The position numbers were made by a program, and so were the translations under genes. The notes under the pieces are model-generated. The model searched no databases and was not told where the DNA came from. It was given only the letters and a program-made list of their open reading frames with translations. From CAZUZD01 sp964624465 (GTDB lineage Bacteria; Planctomycetota; Planctomycetia; Isosphaerales; Isosphaeraceae), in NCBI GenBank assembly GCA_964624465.1, contig CAZUZD010000014.1, positions 1-45,355 of the forward strand: a stretch of DNA of 45,355 nucleotides. The letters run 5' to 3'. Each line of letters opens with the position of its first letter. Position 1 is the first letter of the stretch. Below are positions 9,362 to 18,364 of this stretch, piece after piece.

Positions 9362-10387
9362 ATGACTGACGGCCAAGGCCACCCCGCTCCCGACGATCGC
9401 ACCCGGCGCCTCACGGGCATCCAGGTGCTGGGCACCGGCTCGTACGTGCCCGAGCGGGTCGTGACCAACGAGGACCTGCGGGACCAGTACGGCTTCGAGC
9501 CGGAATGGATCGTCAACCGCACCGGGATCCACGAGCGGCGGTTCGCTGCGCCCCACCAGGCGACCAGCGACCTCTGCATCCACGCCGCCCAGCGCTGCCT
9601 GCAGGCCGCCGAGTGCGACCCCGGCGACGTCGACCTGCTCATCATCGGCACCATGACCCCGGACATGAGCTTCCCGTCGACGGCCTGCCTGGTGCAGGAC
9701 CGGCTCAAGCTCACCTGCCCGGCGTTCGATCTCCAGGCCGCCTGCGCCGGATTCAACTACGCCCTGATCACCGCCAGCCAGTTCGTCGCCGCCGGCACCA
9801 GCCGGCGGGCGCTGGTCATCGGCGGTGACACGAACAGCCGGGTGATCAACCCCCGCGACCCCAAGAGCTTCCCGCTCTTCGGCGACGGCGCCGGGGCCAC
9901 ACTCATCGGGCCCGGGACCGCCGAGCAGGGCATGATCGCCTACCAGTTCGGCGCCGACGGCTCGGGCGGCGACCTGCTGAACCGACCGGCCTGCGGCAGC
10001 CGCCTGCCGGCCTCGGTCGAGGCGCTCGACAAGGGGTTGCAATACCTGACCATGGACGGCCGCGCCGTCTTCAAGTGGGCCGTGCGGATGCTCGCCGACA
10101 GCACCCAGGCGGTCCTGAACAAGGCCGGCTGCACGGTCCAGGACGTCCGGTGGTTCATCCCGCACCAGGCGAACATCCGGATCATTCACGCCGCCACCGA
10201 CGTCCTGGGCATCGACCGCGACTCGGTCTTCAAGAACCTCGATCGCTACGGCAACACCTCGGGCGGTTCGATCCCGATCGCCCTCGACGAGCTGGTCCGG
10301 GCCGGCCACGTCCGCCGTGGTGACCTGCTGCTCACGTCCGGCTTCGGCGCCGGCCTGACCTGGGGCACAGCGCTCTGGCGCTGGTGA
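9362..10387 (+). CDS. fabH: Beta-ketoacyl-ACP synthase III
   Basis: A 341-residue thiolase-fold enzyme that condenses acetyl-CoA with malonyl-ACP to start fatty acid synthesis. The catalytic triad is complete: C128 (QAACAGF), H268 (FIPHQAN) and N298 (YGNTSGG). NRTGIHERR near 52-60 and GDGAGA at 174-179 are also typical. The N-terminal 18 residues precede the usual start of the fold (GIQVLGTGSYVPE), so the true start could be slightly later; no stronger ribosome site decides. It stands alone, without plsX or fabD beside it, so it may serve a specialised acyl starter instead of bulk synthesis; that is open. Confidence 0.93.
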   Translation: MTDGQGHPAPDDRTRRLTGIQVLGTGSYVPERVVTNEDLRDQYGFEPEWIVNRTGIHERRFAAPHQATSDLCIHAAQRCLQAAECDPGDVDLLIIGTMTPDMSFPSTACLVQDRLKLTCPAFDLQAACAGFNYALITASQFVAAGTSRRALVIGGDTNSRVINPRDPKSFPLFGDGAGATLIGPGTAEQGMIAYQFGADGSGGDLLNRPACGSRLPASVEALDKGLQYLTMDGRAVFKWAVRMLADSTQAVLNKAGCTVQDVRWFIPHQANIRIIHAATDVLGIDRDSVFKNLDRYGNTSGGSIPIALDELVRAGHVRRGDLLLTSGFGAGLTWGTALWRW

Positions 10388-10425
10388 GCCCCGCGTGAGG
10401 ACTGGCCCGGGCCGGCGGCTCATGA

Positions 10426-10454
10426 CGACGCCCCTCCACAAGGAAGGGGCGTCG
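10426..10454. terminator. Hairpin between convergent fabH and surface-protein gene
   Basis: A 10-bp stem (10426-10435 with 10445-10454) extended by two more pairs around a bulge, loop ACAA, located 38 bases after fabH and 32 bases from the end of the convergent gene. There is no T-run on either strand, so termination is plausible from position only. Confidence 0.45.
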
Positions 10455-10486
10455 CCAGGCACCGAGATTGCCGCTCGCCTGCCGGA

Positions 10487-12292
10487 TCAGGGACGGTACG
10501 AGACCGACGCGGCGCGGGTCGGCCGATCGATCGGCGGCAGCAGGCCCTGCTTGTGTCGGGCATAGACGCCGGCGCCGTAGTTCCCCAGCGCCGTCTGGCC
10601 GCCGGCGAAGGCCCGCACGCCGAGCAGGTTGCCGCGGATCCGACCCGGGCCGGCGGCGTCGGTGCTCGGCAGGGCCGAGGCATCGCCGTAAACGCCGCCA
10701 CCGGGGCGGTAGCTGGCCGAGACGACCGAGTCGAGCAGGTCGCCCCGCTGCACGAAGCGCCGGATCTGGCTCGGCGACCGGGTGCCGTCGAGACCGGCGA
10801 GGTACGACTTGTAGTCGAAGCCGGCCTTGATCTCGCTGGACTGCGAGGTGCCGGTGATGTCGACGTTGTCGATGTTCCGCTCGCTCGTGATCGCCGTCGT
10901 CGTGAGCGCGTTGCCGGGCCGGGCGTAGTAGCGCGTCGAGCCCTTCCGCAGGAGCTGCACGAAGTCGGGATCGCTGGAGTTCTGGAGGATCATGCTCGCC
11001 GGGCCGGCCTGCAGGCTGTGGATGCTGCCGGCGACGACCTGGCCACCGAGCAGCCCGTAGCTGGCCGAGCCGCGCTGGGCCTCGTTGTAACCGAGGTTCG
11101 TGGCCCCCGGCTGCACGCCGGTCGGGTCGCCGATGCCCCGCTTGAACAGCAGCCGGCCGACCGGACCGTCGACGTCGAGGCCGACGGCGTCGGTCACGCC
11201 CCCGAACTGCGCCGAGCGGAGGGACCGCAGGCCGCTGAACGGTGAGATGAACGGCTGGGTGTTGTCGCCGGTCACCGGCGGCACGCCCGGCTGACCGTCC
11301 TGCGGCTGGAAGGCGGTGCCCGCCCGCGAGGCCGTCAGGTTCCGGGCCGAGCCCAGCACCTTGAGGTTGCCGATCGAGTTGGCCCGCACGGCCGTGCGGC
11401 CCGTGCTGCCGACGACGGGGTACAGGTACTCGTCGCCGGGGTTCGCGATGGTGCCACGGGTAGCGCTGACCATCTCGAGGCTGCGGATGTCGCCGTTGAC
11501 GGCGATGTTCACCGTCGGCGTCGTCACCGGGTTGCCGGGGACGATGAAGCCGGTGCTGCTGTCGACGACCGAGTTGAAGACGTGGCCGATCCGGATGCTC
11601 GGCTTCTGCTTCAGCGGCACGTTCGGCGTCCCGATGACGATGTCGAACGGTTGCGTGTTGGTCGCCTGGTCGATGGTCGCGACCACGTTGTTGAAGGACA
11701 GGTAGCCGACCCCACCCGGCAGGTACACCTCGGGCCCGACGTTGAACGGCTGGCCGTTGACCTGCGGCAGGACGGTGTTCGTGAGGTTGAACCCGTTCAG
11801 GATGACCGACTGGACCCCGTTCTCGGAGATCAGGCGGTTGAAGTTCACCGTGCCGTCGGTGATCACCCGCGCCGACGAGGCGACCTGGGCCGTGACGTAG
11901 GTCCGGCGCGGGTCGGTCCCGATCAGCTCGATGGTGTCGATGTCGTCGTCGAGCATGCCGTCATTGGGCGTGGCGTCGGTGACGACCACGACGCCGGGAC
12001 CGTGGACGGTAATGGTCCACTCATCGAACTGACGGTCCTTGCCGCTGACGACCTTGCCGTCGTTGTCGAGCTGCGCCAGGATCCTCGGGTTGGTCCCGAT
12101 CGGCTGCTGGAGCGTGATCGGCGCCGAGAAGTGGCTGACCGTCCGCGGCGGCAGGACCGTGGGCACGTAGTAGGCGGCCGTGGCCTCCGGCCCGTTCAAC
12201 ACCTGACGCTGCTCCAGGCTCTCCAGGGACGCGTGAAAGCGTCGCTTGGCCGCCCGGGCGCGATGGGACTCCCGTCCGGTTCCCCCAGTCAT
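10487..12292 (-). CDS. Large planctomycete surface protein with LESLEQRQVL motif
   Basis: A 601-residue protein with a strongly basic N-terminus (residues 8-20 rich in Arg/Lys/His) followed by LESLEQRQVLNG at 23-34. This is the planctomycete motif found near the start of many secreted or cell-surface proteins and thought to act in export or anchoring. The rest is rich in Gly, Asn, Thr and Val and reads as repeated beta strands (for example SVILNGFNLTNTV and LEMVSATRGT), compatible with a beta-helix or adhesin-like fold. No catalytic signature is seen. ATG at 12292 is preceded by GTG at 12295; GGAAGGAG upstream serves either. The function is unknown; cell-surface structure is inferred. Confidence 0.7.
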   Translation of the reverse strand: MTGGTGRESHRARAAKRRFHASLESLEQRQVLNGPEATAAYYVPTVLPPRTVSHFSAPITLQQPIGTNPRILAQLDNDGKVVSGKDRQFDEWTITVHGPGVVVVTDATPNDGMLDDDIDTIELIGTDPRRTYVTAQVASSARVITDGTVNFNRLISENGVQSVILNGFNLTNTVLPQVNGQPFNVGPEVYLPGGVGYLSFNNVVATIDQATNTQPFDIVIGTPNVPLKQKPSIRIGHVFNSVVDSSTGFIVPGNPVTTPTVNIAVNGDIRSLEMVSATRGTIANPGDEYLYPVVGSTGRTAVRANSIGNLKVLGSARNLTASRAGTAFQPQDGQPGVPPVTGDNTQPFISPFSGLRSLRSAQFGGVTDAVGLDVDGPVGRLLFKRGIGDPTGVQPGATNLGYNEAQRGSASYGLLGGQVVAGSIHSLQAGPASMILQNSSDPDFVQLLRKGSTRYYARPGNALTTTAITSERNIDNVDITGTSQSSEIKAGFDYKSYLAGLDGTRSPSQIRRFVQRGDLLDSVVSASYRPGGGVYGDASALPSTDAAGPGRIRGNLLGVRAFAGGQTALGNYGAGVYARHKQGLLPPIDRPTRAASVSYRP

Positions 12293-12679
12293 CACATCGA
12301 CTCCTTCCGCGAGCGCGGCCGGACATCCTGTAGGCAGCGGCTCATGTGCTTCGCTCGGTATGGGTCGTTCGGGTTGCGCCGCCGGGGGGAGTCGTGACGA
12401 ACGTCACTCGTCCCAAATCCCGACCACACAACAGGCTCCATCCTGGGATGTTGTCAGAGTTCGGACTCCCGGCCGGCCGAATTCAACGCCCGAAGCCCGA
12501 CCCGAGGCCCGCCGTGTCGGGCGTATCGAGCACGACGGTCACGCCGGCGCCGCGACCACCGGTCCGGGTCCGCTCCCGCGATTCCGGAACTTGGGCTGAA
12601 GTTCTGCCGGCGATCGGCCGAAGACGAGGACTGCTGCATTCTCACCCTGCGCCCGCATCCTCGACGTCGAGTCCACCCC
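12293..12679. other. 387-base divergent intergenic region
   Basis: Lies between the divergent surface-protein and lipoprotein genes and should contain both promoters. The only clear structure is a 14-base dyad, GTGACG-AA-CGTCAC, at 12394-12407, about 100 bases upstream of the surface-protein start. No small gene was found. Confidence 0.4.
12394..12407. promoter_or_regulatory. Perfect 6+2+6 dyad, possible operator
   Basis: GTGACG and CGTCAC separated by AA form a perfect palindromic half-site pair in the divergent promoter region. The symmetry and location fit a dimeric regulator site, but short dyads are expected by chance in 45 kb of GC-rich DNA. Confidence 0.2.
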
Positions 12680-12955
12680 ATGCGCCTGCAACCGCCGATG
12701 TTCGCCCCGAGCCCACGCCGCCTGGGCCTGCTGGCCCTCTTGCTGACCGTCCTGGTGGTCGGCTGTGCCCACAGCCGCAAGGCGTACTACCTCAACGGCT
12801 CGGGTCCGGGCTCCGAGGTCCGGGTCGAGGGCGCTCCGACCCCCGTCGGCATTCCGACCACCGGCCGGACCGATCCGCCCTCGAAGTCGGCCGAGGCCCG
12901 CCGCGAGGCCGGGGGCGATCCGGTCGGCCAGGCCGAGACGCTCGAGCGAGACTGA
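12680..12955 (+). CDS. Small putative lipoprotein
   Basis: A 91-residue protein with a classical lipoprotein signal: basic SPRRLG, a hydrophobic core (LLALLLTVLVV) and lipobox LVVGC with the acylated cysteine at C29. The mature 63 residues are hydrophilic and Pro/Gly-rich, without a known domain. It would be anchored in the inner or outer membrane. The ATG at 12680 gives a signal of normal length. Downstream, the DUF2760 gene begins after 143 bases, so it may be in the same transcription unit. Confidence 0.7.
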   Translation: MRLQPPMFAPSPRRLGLLALLLTVLVVGCAHSRKAYYLNGSGPGSEVRVEGAPTPVGIPTTGRTDPPSKSAEARREAGGDPVGQAETLERD

Positions 12956-13098
12956 CCCGATGCGGGTCGGGTCCCGTGGCCTCGCGACCAATTCCCTTTG
13001 CCGCCGCTGGCCGTTAAGATGGGCAATTGTGGCGGGCCGGTGATCGGTCCGTCTCAGGGGGCTGAGGCCCCGCACTGGCCACTGGACAGGACTGAGCG

Positions 13099-13578
13099 TT
13101 GAACCGTCTCTGGCTCGCCCTTCGTGCCTTCTGGTCCACGCTGACGGAGCCCGAGTTCGCCGCTCGCGTCGAGCCGCTGTTCGCCCCGCCGGTGGCCAGC
13201 GGCCCCGACCTGCGCGTCCTGGCGCTCCTCCAGCGCGACGGCCGGCTCGTCGACTTCCTCCAGGAAGAGATCGACCCCTACACCGATGCCCAGATCGGCG
13301 CCGCCGTGCGGGACATCCACCGGGGCTGCCGCAAGGCGCTCCGGGAGTACCTCACGATCGAGCCGGTGCTCACCGCCGCCGAGGACTCCCCGGTCGCCGT
13401 GCCGGCCAACTTTGACCCGGCCGAGATCCGGCTCACCGGCAACGTCCGGGGCACGCCGCCGTTCCAGGGCGTGCTCAAGCACCACGGCTGGCGGGTCAAG
13501 GCCATCCAGCTCCCCGTGCTCCCGGGCGCCCAGCAGGCGACCGCCGTGCTGGCCCCCGCCGAGGTCGAACTGTCCTGA
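13099..13578 (+). CDS. DUF2760 protein
   Basis: A 159-residue protein matching the DUF2760 pattern: an N-terminal helix, LALLQRDGRLVDFLQEEI (about 42-59), AAVRDIHRGCRKALREY, and a C-terminal beta part with F-x-G-VLKHHGWRVK. Proteins of this family are found upstream of short Hsp70 genes, as here, where an Hsp70 starts 108 bases later. The function is unknown; a co-chaperone or regulator of that Hsp70 is a natural guess. The start codon is TTG (13099), since no ATG lies in the N-terminal part of the frame. Confidence 0.82.
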   Translation: MNRLWLALRAFWSTLTEPEFAARVEPLFAPPVASGPDLRVLALLQRDGRLVDFLQEEIDPYTDAQIGAAVRDIHRGCRKALREYLTIEPVLTAAEDSPVAVPANFDPAEIRLTGNVRGTPPFQGVLKHHGWRVKAIQLPVLPGAQQATAVLAPAEVELS

Positions 13579-13686
13579 TGGGATGGGGCCCAGGCCGGGC
13601 AACCGGTCGGGGCCGAGTTCGGGACGAGGGATCGTCGCACCCCACGCACCGCCCCGAGCCCGACGCTCCCGACCCCCGGAGCTCCC

Positions 13687-15510
13687 ATGTCCCGCTACGT
13701 CGTCGGCATCGACCTCGGCACGACCAACTGCGCCCTCGCCTACGCCGCCATCCCGGCCGCCGGTGACACGGCCGCCGCGCCGCTCCAGCACCTGGCAGTC
13801 CCCCAGGTCATCGGCCCCGGCGAGGTGGCCGAGCGGGCCGTCCTGCCCTCCTTCCTGTACCTGCCCGCCGGGAAGGAGTTCGCCGCCGGCGCCCTCGACC
13901 TGCCCTGGCAGAAGCAGGCCGGGTCCGTGGTCGGCCTCTTCGCCCGCGAGCATGGGGCGAAGGTGCCTGGCCGGCTGGTCGGCTCGGCCAAGAGCTGGCT
14001 CTCGCACCCGGGCGTCGACCGCCGGGCCGCCATCCTGCCGTGGTCGGCGCCCGATGACGTGGCCAGGATCTCCCCGCTGGCGGCGTCGACCGCCTACCTG
14101 GCCCACCTGCGAGACGCCTGGAACCAGCAGGTCGCGGGCAAGACGGCCGAGGACCAGCTCGGGCAGCTCGAGGTCCTCCTGACGGTCCCCGCCTCGTTCG
14201 ACGCCGCCGCCCGCGACCTCACCGTCGAGGCCGCCCGAGCGGCCGGGCTCGGCAACGTGACCCTGCTGGAGGAGCCGCAGGCCGCCTTCTACGCCTGGCT
14301 CGCCGCCATGGGGGACGGCTGGCGCCAGCGGGTCAAGGTCGGCGACATCCTGCTCGTCTGCGACGTGGGCGGCGGGACCACCGACTTCACCCTGATCGGC
14401 GTCACCGAGCAGGATGGCGACCTGGCCCTCACTCGGCTGGCCGTCGGCGAGCACATCCTGCTCGGTGGCGACAACATGGACCTGGCCCTGGCCCACGCCG
14501 TGGCCGCCAGCCTGCCCGGTGGCCAGGGCATGGACGGGCTCGACCCGGTCCAGCGGGTGGCGCTCACCTACGCCTGCCGCGCCGCCAAGGAGACGCTGTT
14601 CTCCGATCCGAAGAAGACCACTGCCCCGGTCGCGATCCTCGGGCGCGGTTCGAAGGTCATCGGCGGCTCCTTGAAGACCGAGCTGACCCGCCAGCAACTG
14701 GACAGCGTCCTGCTGGACGGGTTCTTCCCCGCCTGCGGGCCGAACGACGAGCCGAACCGAGGCCGTCGCCTGGGCCTGACCGAGATCGGGCTGCCGTACG
14801 CCTCCGACCCGGCCATCACCCGACACCTGGCCCGGTTCCTGAGCCGACAGGCCGGCTCGCTCCACGCCGATCGCGGCCAGATTCAGCCGTCGGCGGTCCT
14901 GTTCAACGGCGGCGTGTTCCAGGCCGAGCCGCTCCGTGAGCGCGTGCTCTCGGTGCTGGCTGCCTGGGCCGGCCGGCCGGTGCCCGAGCTGGAGGCCCCC
15001 GACCTCGACCTGGCCGTGGCCCGGGGCGCGGCCTACTACGGGCTGGTGCGGCAGGGTCAGGGGATCCGCATCCGCGGCGGCGTGCCCAGGGCGTACTACG
15101 TCGGCATCGAGTCGTCGGCCCCGGCCGTGCCGGGCGTGCCGCCGGCGATCAAGGCGGTGTGCGTGGTCCCGATGGGCATGGAGGAGGGGACGCAGGCAAA
15201 CGTGCCCGGCCCCGAGTTCGGGCTGATCGTGGGCGAGCCGGCGGAGTTCCGGTTCCTGGGCTCCACCGTGCGCCGGGAGGACGGGATCGGGACCGTGCTC
15301 GATCGCTGGGCTCCTGAAGAGCTCCAGGAGTTGGACCCGCTCGTGACCCAGCTCGACCCCTCTCCCGGCCACCCGGAGGGCGAGGCGGTCCCGGTGCGAT
15401 TGCACACCCACGTCACCGAGGTCGGCACGCTCGACCTCCAGTGCCGCTCGACCCGCGGCGACGCCCAGTGGAAGCTCGAGTACAACGTCCGCGAGCCGGC
15501 CAGCCGCTGA
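13687..15510 (+). CDS. Hsp70-family protein lacking the usual substrate-binding domain
   Basis: A 607-residue actin/Hsp70-fold ATPase. Phosphate-1 loop VGIDLGTTNCALAY is at about 6-19, phosphate-2 VCDVGGGTTDFTLIG at about 223-237, and FNGGVFQAEPLRERV (about 404) is the adenosine region. VTVPASFDAAARDLTVEAARAAGL and LLEEPQAAFYAWL match DnaK counterparts. After the ATPase domain only about 150 residues remain, and they do not resemble the DnaK beta-sandwich and helical lid. This is the short Hsp70 type that travels with DUF2760, whose clients are not known. ATG at 13687 is unambiguous. It is not the housekeeping dnaK, which normally sits beside grpE or dnaJ. Confidence 0.9.
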   Translation: MSRYVVGIDLGTTNCALAYAAIPAAGDTAAAPLQHLAVPQVIGPGEVAERAVLPSFLYLPAGKEFAAGALDLPWQKQAGSVVGLFAREHGAKVPGRLVGSAKSWLSHPGVDRRAAILPWSAPDDVARISPLAASTAYLAHLRDAWNQQVAGKTAEDQLGQLEVLLTVPASFDAAARDLTVEAARAAGLGNVTLLEEPQAAFYAWLAAMGDGWRQRVKVGDILLVCDVGGGTTDFTLIGVTEQDGDLALTRLAVGEHILLGGDNMDLALAHAVAASLPGGQGMDGLDPVQRVALTYACRAAKETLFSDPKKTTAPVAILGRGSKVIGGSLKTELTRQQLDSVLLDGFFPACGPNDEPNRGRRLGLTEIGLPYASDPAITRHLARFLSRQAGSLHADRGQIQPSAVLFNGGVFQAEPLRERVLSVLAAWAGRPVPELEAPDLDLAVARGAAYYGLVRQGQGIRIRGGVPRAYYVGIESSAPAVPGVPPAIKAVCVVPMGMEEGTQANVPGPEFGLIVGEPAEFRFLGSTVRREDGIGTVLDRWAPEELQELDPLVTQLDPSPGHPEGEAVPVRLHTHVTEVGTLDLQCRSTRGDAQWKLEYNVREPASR

Positions 15511-15596
15511 CTGGTTCCCGGCCCACCGGCCTCCGACTCCGTGCGCCCTCCCCGGCGAATCCCCCGACCCGCCCCCGACGCACCGCCGAGACCCCG

Positions 15597-17438
15597 ATGA
15601 CCAAGCCACGACCTGCCGCCTGGATGGGCCTGGGCACGCTCGCCGCCCTGCTGCTGATGACCGCCCCCGCACCGGCGGGCGACGAGGAAGGGGTGGCCGC
15701 CAGCCTCGGTGCGCGGCCCGAGCCCCTGCTCTCCGGCGAGCTCGACACCTCGCACAGCGAGCTGAAGCCGGCCATCGAGCGGTTCCGCGAGGACCTGGGC
15801 CTGCTGTCGCGATCGCTGAACCAGCGGTCGTCGAAGACCCGCCGCGAGCGCCTGGACACGTTTTATCGCGACTGGCTGGCCCGGCTGGAGCCCGTCGACT
15901 TCGCCGCCCTGAGCCGCGACGGGCAGGTCGACACGCTGCTGTTCCGCACCCACCTGGAGCACGAACGGAGCGAGCTGGCTCACGAGTCCGAGCGGGCGGA
16001 ATCGGTCGCCCCGCTGGTGCCGTTCGCCGACGAGATCCAGGCCCTCATTGAGGCCCGCGCCCGCGTCGAGCGGCCCGATCCGAAGGCCACCGCCGACCGG
16101 CTCGACGAGCTCGCCCGCAAGGTGCGCGAGGCCCGCGAGGCGCTCGCCAGCGGCGGCAAGAAGGCCAACGGTGACGGCGACTCGAAGGAGGGTCCCCCCG
16201 CCCCATCCCGCTCCGTCGCCAACCGGGCCGCGGCCCAGGTCGACGACCTGAAGCGGAGCCTCGACCGCTGGTTCCGGTTCTACGACGGCTACGATCCCCT
16301 GTTCTCGTGGTGGAACGCCGCCCCGTTCAAGGTGCTCGACGGGGCCCTCGGCGACTACGCCGGCGCCATCCGCAGCCGGCTGGTCGGGATCAAGGAGGGG
16401 GATGACAGCACGATCGTGGGCAACCCGATCGGCGACGCCGCGCTGCGCACCGAGCTGGTCGGGGCCCTGATCCCCTACACGCCCGACGAGCTGATCCGGA
16501 TCGCCGAGCGCGAGATGGCCTGGTGCGAGGACGAGCTCCGGAAGGCCAGCCGCGAGCTGGGCCACGGCGACGACTGGAAGGCCGCGCTGGAGGTGGTCAA
16601 GAACCGCCACCTGCCCCCCGGCGAGCAGCCCGAGCTGGTCAAGAAGCTGGCCGACGAGGCGATCGCCTTCCTCGAGGCCCGCGACCTGATCACGATCCCC
16701 GCGCTGGCCAAGCAGACCTGGCGGCTCCAGATGATGTCGCCCGAGGCCCAGCGCCTGAACCCGTTCTTTCTCGGCGGCGAGTCGATCATCGTCGCCTTCC
16801 CGACGGCGGTCATGTCGCACGACGACAAGCGGATGAGCCTCCGCGGCAACAACATCCACTTCGCCAGGGCCACGGTCCACCACGAGCTGATCCCGGGCCA
16901 CAACCTCCAGGCGTTCATGACCGAGCGGTACCGCACCTACCGCAGCCCGTTCGCGACGCCGTTCTGGACCGAGGGCTGGGCGCTCTACTGGGAGATGCGG
17001 CTCTGGGACTTGGGCTTCCCGCGCTCGCCGGAGGACCGCATCGGCATGCTGTTCTGGCGGATGCACCGCTGCGCCCGCATCGTCTTCTCGCTCTCGTTCC
17101 ACCTCGACCGGATGACCCCTCAGGAGTGCGTCGACTACCTGGTCGACCGCGTCGGCCACGAGCGGGCCAATGCCAGCGCCGAGGTCCGCCGCTCCTTCGA
17201 GGGCGGATACAGCCCCCTCTACCAGTGTGCCTACCTGCTCGGCGGCCTGCAGTTCCGCGCCCTGCACGGCGAGCTGGTGAGCTCGGGCAAGATGACCGAG
17301 CGGGCGTTCCACGATACCATCCTGCGGCTCAACAGCATCCCGGTCGAGCTGATCCGGGCCAGCATGACCGACGTGCCACTCAGTCGCGATTTCCAGACGT
17401 CGTGGCGGTTCTACCCGCTCGATGACGAGGCCAGGTGA
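15597..17438 (+). CDS. Exported DUF885 metallopeptidase
   Basis: A 613-residue protein with a Sec signal (hydrophobic WMGLGTLAALLLMTAPAPAG, predicted cleavage near residue 27). DUF885 is a gluzincin-like family whose zinc site HHELIPGHNLQ is found at about 428-438, followed by EGWALYWE about 35 residues later supplying the third ligand. A hydrophilic insert at about 185-205 (Gly/Lys/Asp-rich) is a linker. Members are thought to be carboxy- or dipeptidases acting in the periplasm; the substrate is not known. Its stop overlaps the GTG start of murQ (GTGA), hinting that it may act on cell-wall peptides and share an operon with muropeptide recycling. Confidence 0.85.
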   Translation: MTKPRPAAWMGLGTLAALLLMTAPAPAGDEEGVAASLGARPEPLLSGELDTSHSELKPAIERFREDLGLLSRSLNQRSSKTRRERLDTFYRDWLARLEPVDFAALSRDGQVDTLLFRTHLEHERSELAHESERAESVAPLVPFADEIQALIEARARVERPDPKATADRLDELARKVREAREALASGGKKANGDGDSKEGPPAPSRSVANRAAAQVDDLKRSLDRWFRFYDGYDPLFSWWNAAPFKVLDGALGDYAGAIRSRLVGIKEGDDSTIVGNPIGDAALRTELVGALIPYTPDELIRIAEREMAWCEDELRKASRELGHGDDWKAALEVVKNRHLPPGEQPELVKKLADEAIAFLEARDLITIPALAKQTWRLQMMSPEAQRLNPFFLGGESIIVAFPTAVMSHDDKRMSLRGNNIHFARATVHHELIPGHNLQAFMTERYRTYRSPFATPFWTEGWALYWEMRLWDLGFPRSPEDRIGMLFWRMHRCARIVFSLSFHLDRMTPQECVDYLVDRVGHERANASAEVRRSFEGGYSPLYQCAYLLGGLQFRALHGELVSSGKMTERAFHDTILRLNSIPVELIRASMTDVPLSRDFQTSWRFYPLDDEAR

Positions 17439-18364
17439 TCCACACCATGCCGCCGGAAGACCACCTGCTCACCGAGGCCCGCAACCCCGACTCGGAGGCG
17501 ATCGACACCCTCGACGCCGCCGGCATCGTCGCCCTCATGTGCCGCGAGGACGAGCGCATGCTCGCCGCCGTGCGGGCCGAGGCGATCGCGATCGCCAGGG
17601 CCGTGGAGCTGGCGGCCGATCGCTTCCGGGCCGGCGGCCGGCTGATCTACGTCGGCGCCGGCACCTCCGGCCGGCTGGGCGTGCTGGATGCTTCCGAGTG
17701 CCCGCCCACCTTCAGTACGCCGCCGGAGCTGGTGGTCGGCCTCATCGCCGGCGGTCCCACCGCGCTGACCCGGGCCGTCGAGGGGGCCGAGGACAACGCC
17801 GAGCAGGGGGCGGCCGATCTGGACGCCCGGCGCGTGACAGCGGCCGACCTGGTGGTCGGGATCGCAAGTTCCGGGCGGACGCCGTACGTCCTGGGCGCGG
17901 TGCGGAGAGCCCGGGAGTGCGGGGCCACGACGGTCGGGATCGCCTGCAACCGTCCGAGCCCGCTGGGCGCAGCCGTCGACCTGGAGATCGCCCCCCTGGT
18001 CGGACCCGAGGTGATCGCCGGCTCGACGCGGCTCAAGGCGGGCACGGCCACCAAGCTGATCCTGAACATGATCACGACCGGCGCGATGGTGCGGGTCGGC
18101 AAGACATTCGGGAACCGGATGATCGACCTCACGCCGTCGAACGAGAAGCTCCGGCTCCGCACGCGTCGCATCCTGCGGGAACTGGCCGGGGTGGACGACG
18201 CGGTGGCCAGTGAGCTGCTGGCTGGCACCGGCGGACGGCTCAAGCCGGCGCTGGTCATGGCCCTGGCGGGGGTCGATCTCGATACGGCGGAGCGGCTGCT
18301 GATTGGACACAATGGGCTGGTTCGGGCCGCGGTGCGGGCGGCCACGGGAGTCGAGCCACGATGA
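17435..18364 (+). CDS. murQ: N-acetylmuramic acid 6-phosphate etherase
   Basis: A 309-residue SIS-domain lyase that cleaves the D-lactyl ether of MurNAc-6-phosphate, giving GlcNAc-6-phosphate, in peptidoglycan recycling. LIYVGAGTSGRLGVLDASECPPT (about 69-91) is the family signature, and TEARNP near the N-terminus plus GGRLKPALVMALAG at the C-terminus also match. Two starts are possible: GTG at 17435 overlapping the upstream stop, or ATG at 17447, which matches the usual N-terminal length. Its stop overlaps the next ATG by four bases (ATGA), so the kinase is translationally coupled. Confidence 0.93.
   Translation: MIHTMPPEDHLLTEARNPDSEAIDTLDAAGIVALMCREDERMLAAVRAEAIAIARAVELAADRFRAGGRLIYVGAGTSGRLGVLDASECPPTFSTPPELVVGLIAGGPTALTRAVEGAEDNAEQGAADLDARRVTAADLVVGIASSGRTPYVLGAVRRARECGATTVGIACNRPSPLGAAVDLEIAPLVGPEVIAGSTRLKAGTATKLILNMITTGAMVRVGKTFGNRMIDLTPSNEKLRLRTRRILRELAGVDDAVASELLAGTGGRLKPALVMALAGVDLDTAERLLIGHNGLVRAAVRAATGVEPR

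Noticed and set aside
13054..15672. 872-residue minus-strand open frame
   Set aside because: Antisense to the DUF2760 and Hsp70 genes, no domain; shadow.
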